Assembly (NCBI GenBank): GCA_964392915.1
Contig: CAYMRS010000080.1
Coordinates: forward strand, 1 to 5,230
DNA from: JAAYUK01 sp964392915
GTDB lineage: Bacteria > Nitrospirota > Thermodesulfovibrionia > Thermodesulfovibrionales > Dissulfurispiraceae
Direction of reading: 5' to 3'
DNA length: 5,230 nt
A model generated the notes under the pieces. That model searched no databases. It was not told the origin of the DNA and worked only from the letters and a program-made list of their open reading frames with translations. Numbering within the stretch: the stretch's first letter is position 1; each line of letters begins with the position of its first letter. The translations under genes and the position numbers were made by a program. This document shows, one piece after another, positions 5,228-5,230 of this stretch.

Positions 5228-5230
5228 CAT

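Noticed and set aside
1..5230. CRISPR array, tRNA or rRNA, toxin-antitoxin or defence system
   Set aside because: No regularly spaced repeats, no RNA gene structure and no unexplained coding space; almost the whole window is taken up by the chaperone operon and the IS.

Overview
The window is a bacterial heat-shock operon read right to left on the minus strand, followed by the start of an insertion sequence in the same orientation. In order of transcription it holds a promoter with an overlapping HspR-type operator (5111-5149), dnaJ (5088-4009), hspR (4009-3656), clpB (3615-976), a small heat-shock protein gene of the Hsp20 family (905-456), and an IS3-family element (about 447 to the left edge) with a short orfA (369-178) and the first 60 codons of orfB (181 to the edge). 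Everything on the plus strand looks like a shadow of these genes.

The four chaperone genes form a coherent unit. DnaJ passes clients to DnaK and stimulates its ATPase. ClpB pulls proteins out of aggregates together with the DnaK system. Hsp20 binds unfolding proteins and keeps them refoldable. HspR is the MerR-type repressor expected to bind the inverted repeat over the promoter and so set the level of the operon, including its own gene. dnaK and grpE are not in the window. dnaJ and hspR overlap by one base, hspR and clpB are 40 bp apart, and clpB and hsp20 are 70 bp apart. I see no terminator between any of them or between hsp20 and the IS.

The gene order with HspR, the strong Shine-Dalgarno sites, the canonical sigma-70 promoter and the protein sequences suggest a free-living Gram-negative bacterium of a Deltaproteobacteria (Desulfobacterota) or Nitrospirota type. 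This is a tentative judgement from recall of family sequences, not a search result.

The genes are ordinary members of known families. The parts most worth checking are regulatory: a nested 39-bp palindrome that contains both promoter hexamers, and 8-bp potential hairpins that would hide the ribosome binding sites of both hsp20 (fourU-like) and clpB. Together they would give transcriptional control by HspR plus possible temperature control of translation. The IS copy shows signs of decay: orfA lacks its C-terminal part, and a conserved tryptophan is replaced by arginine.
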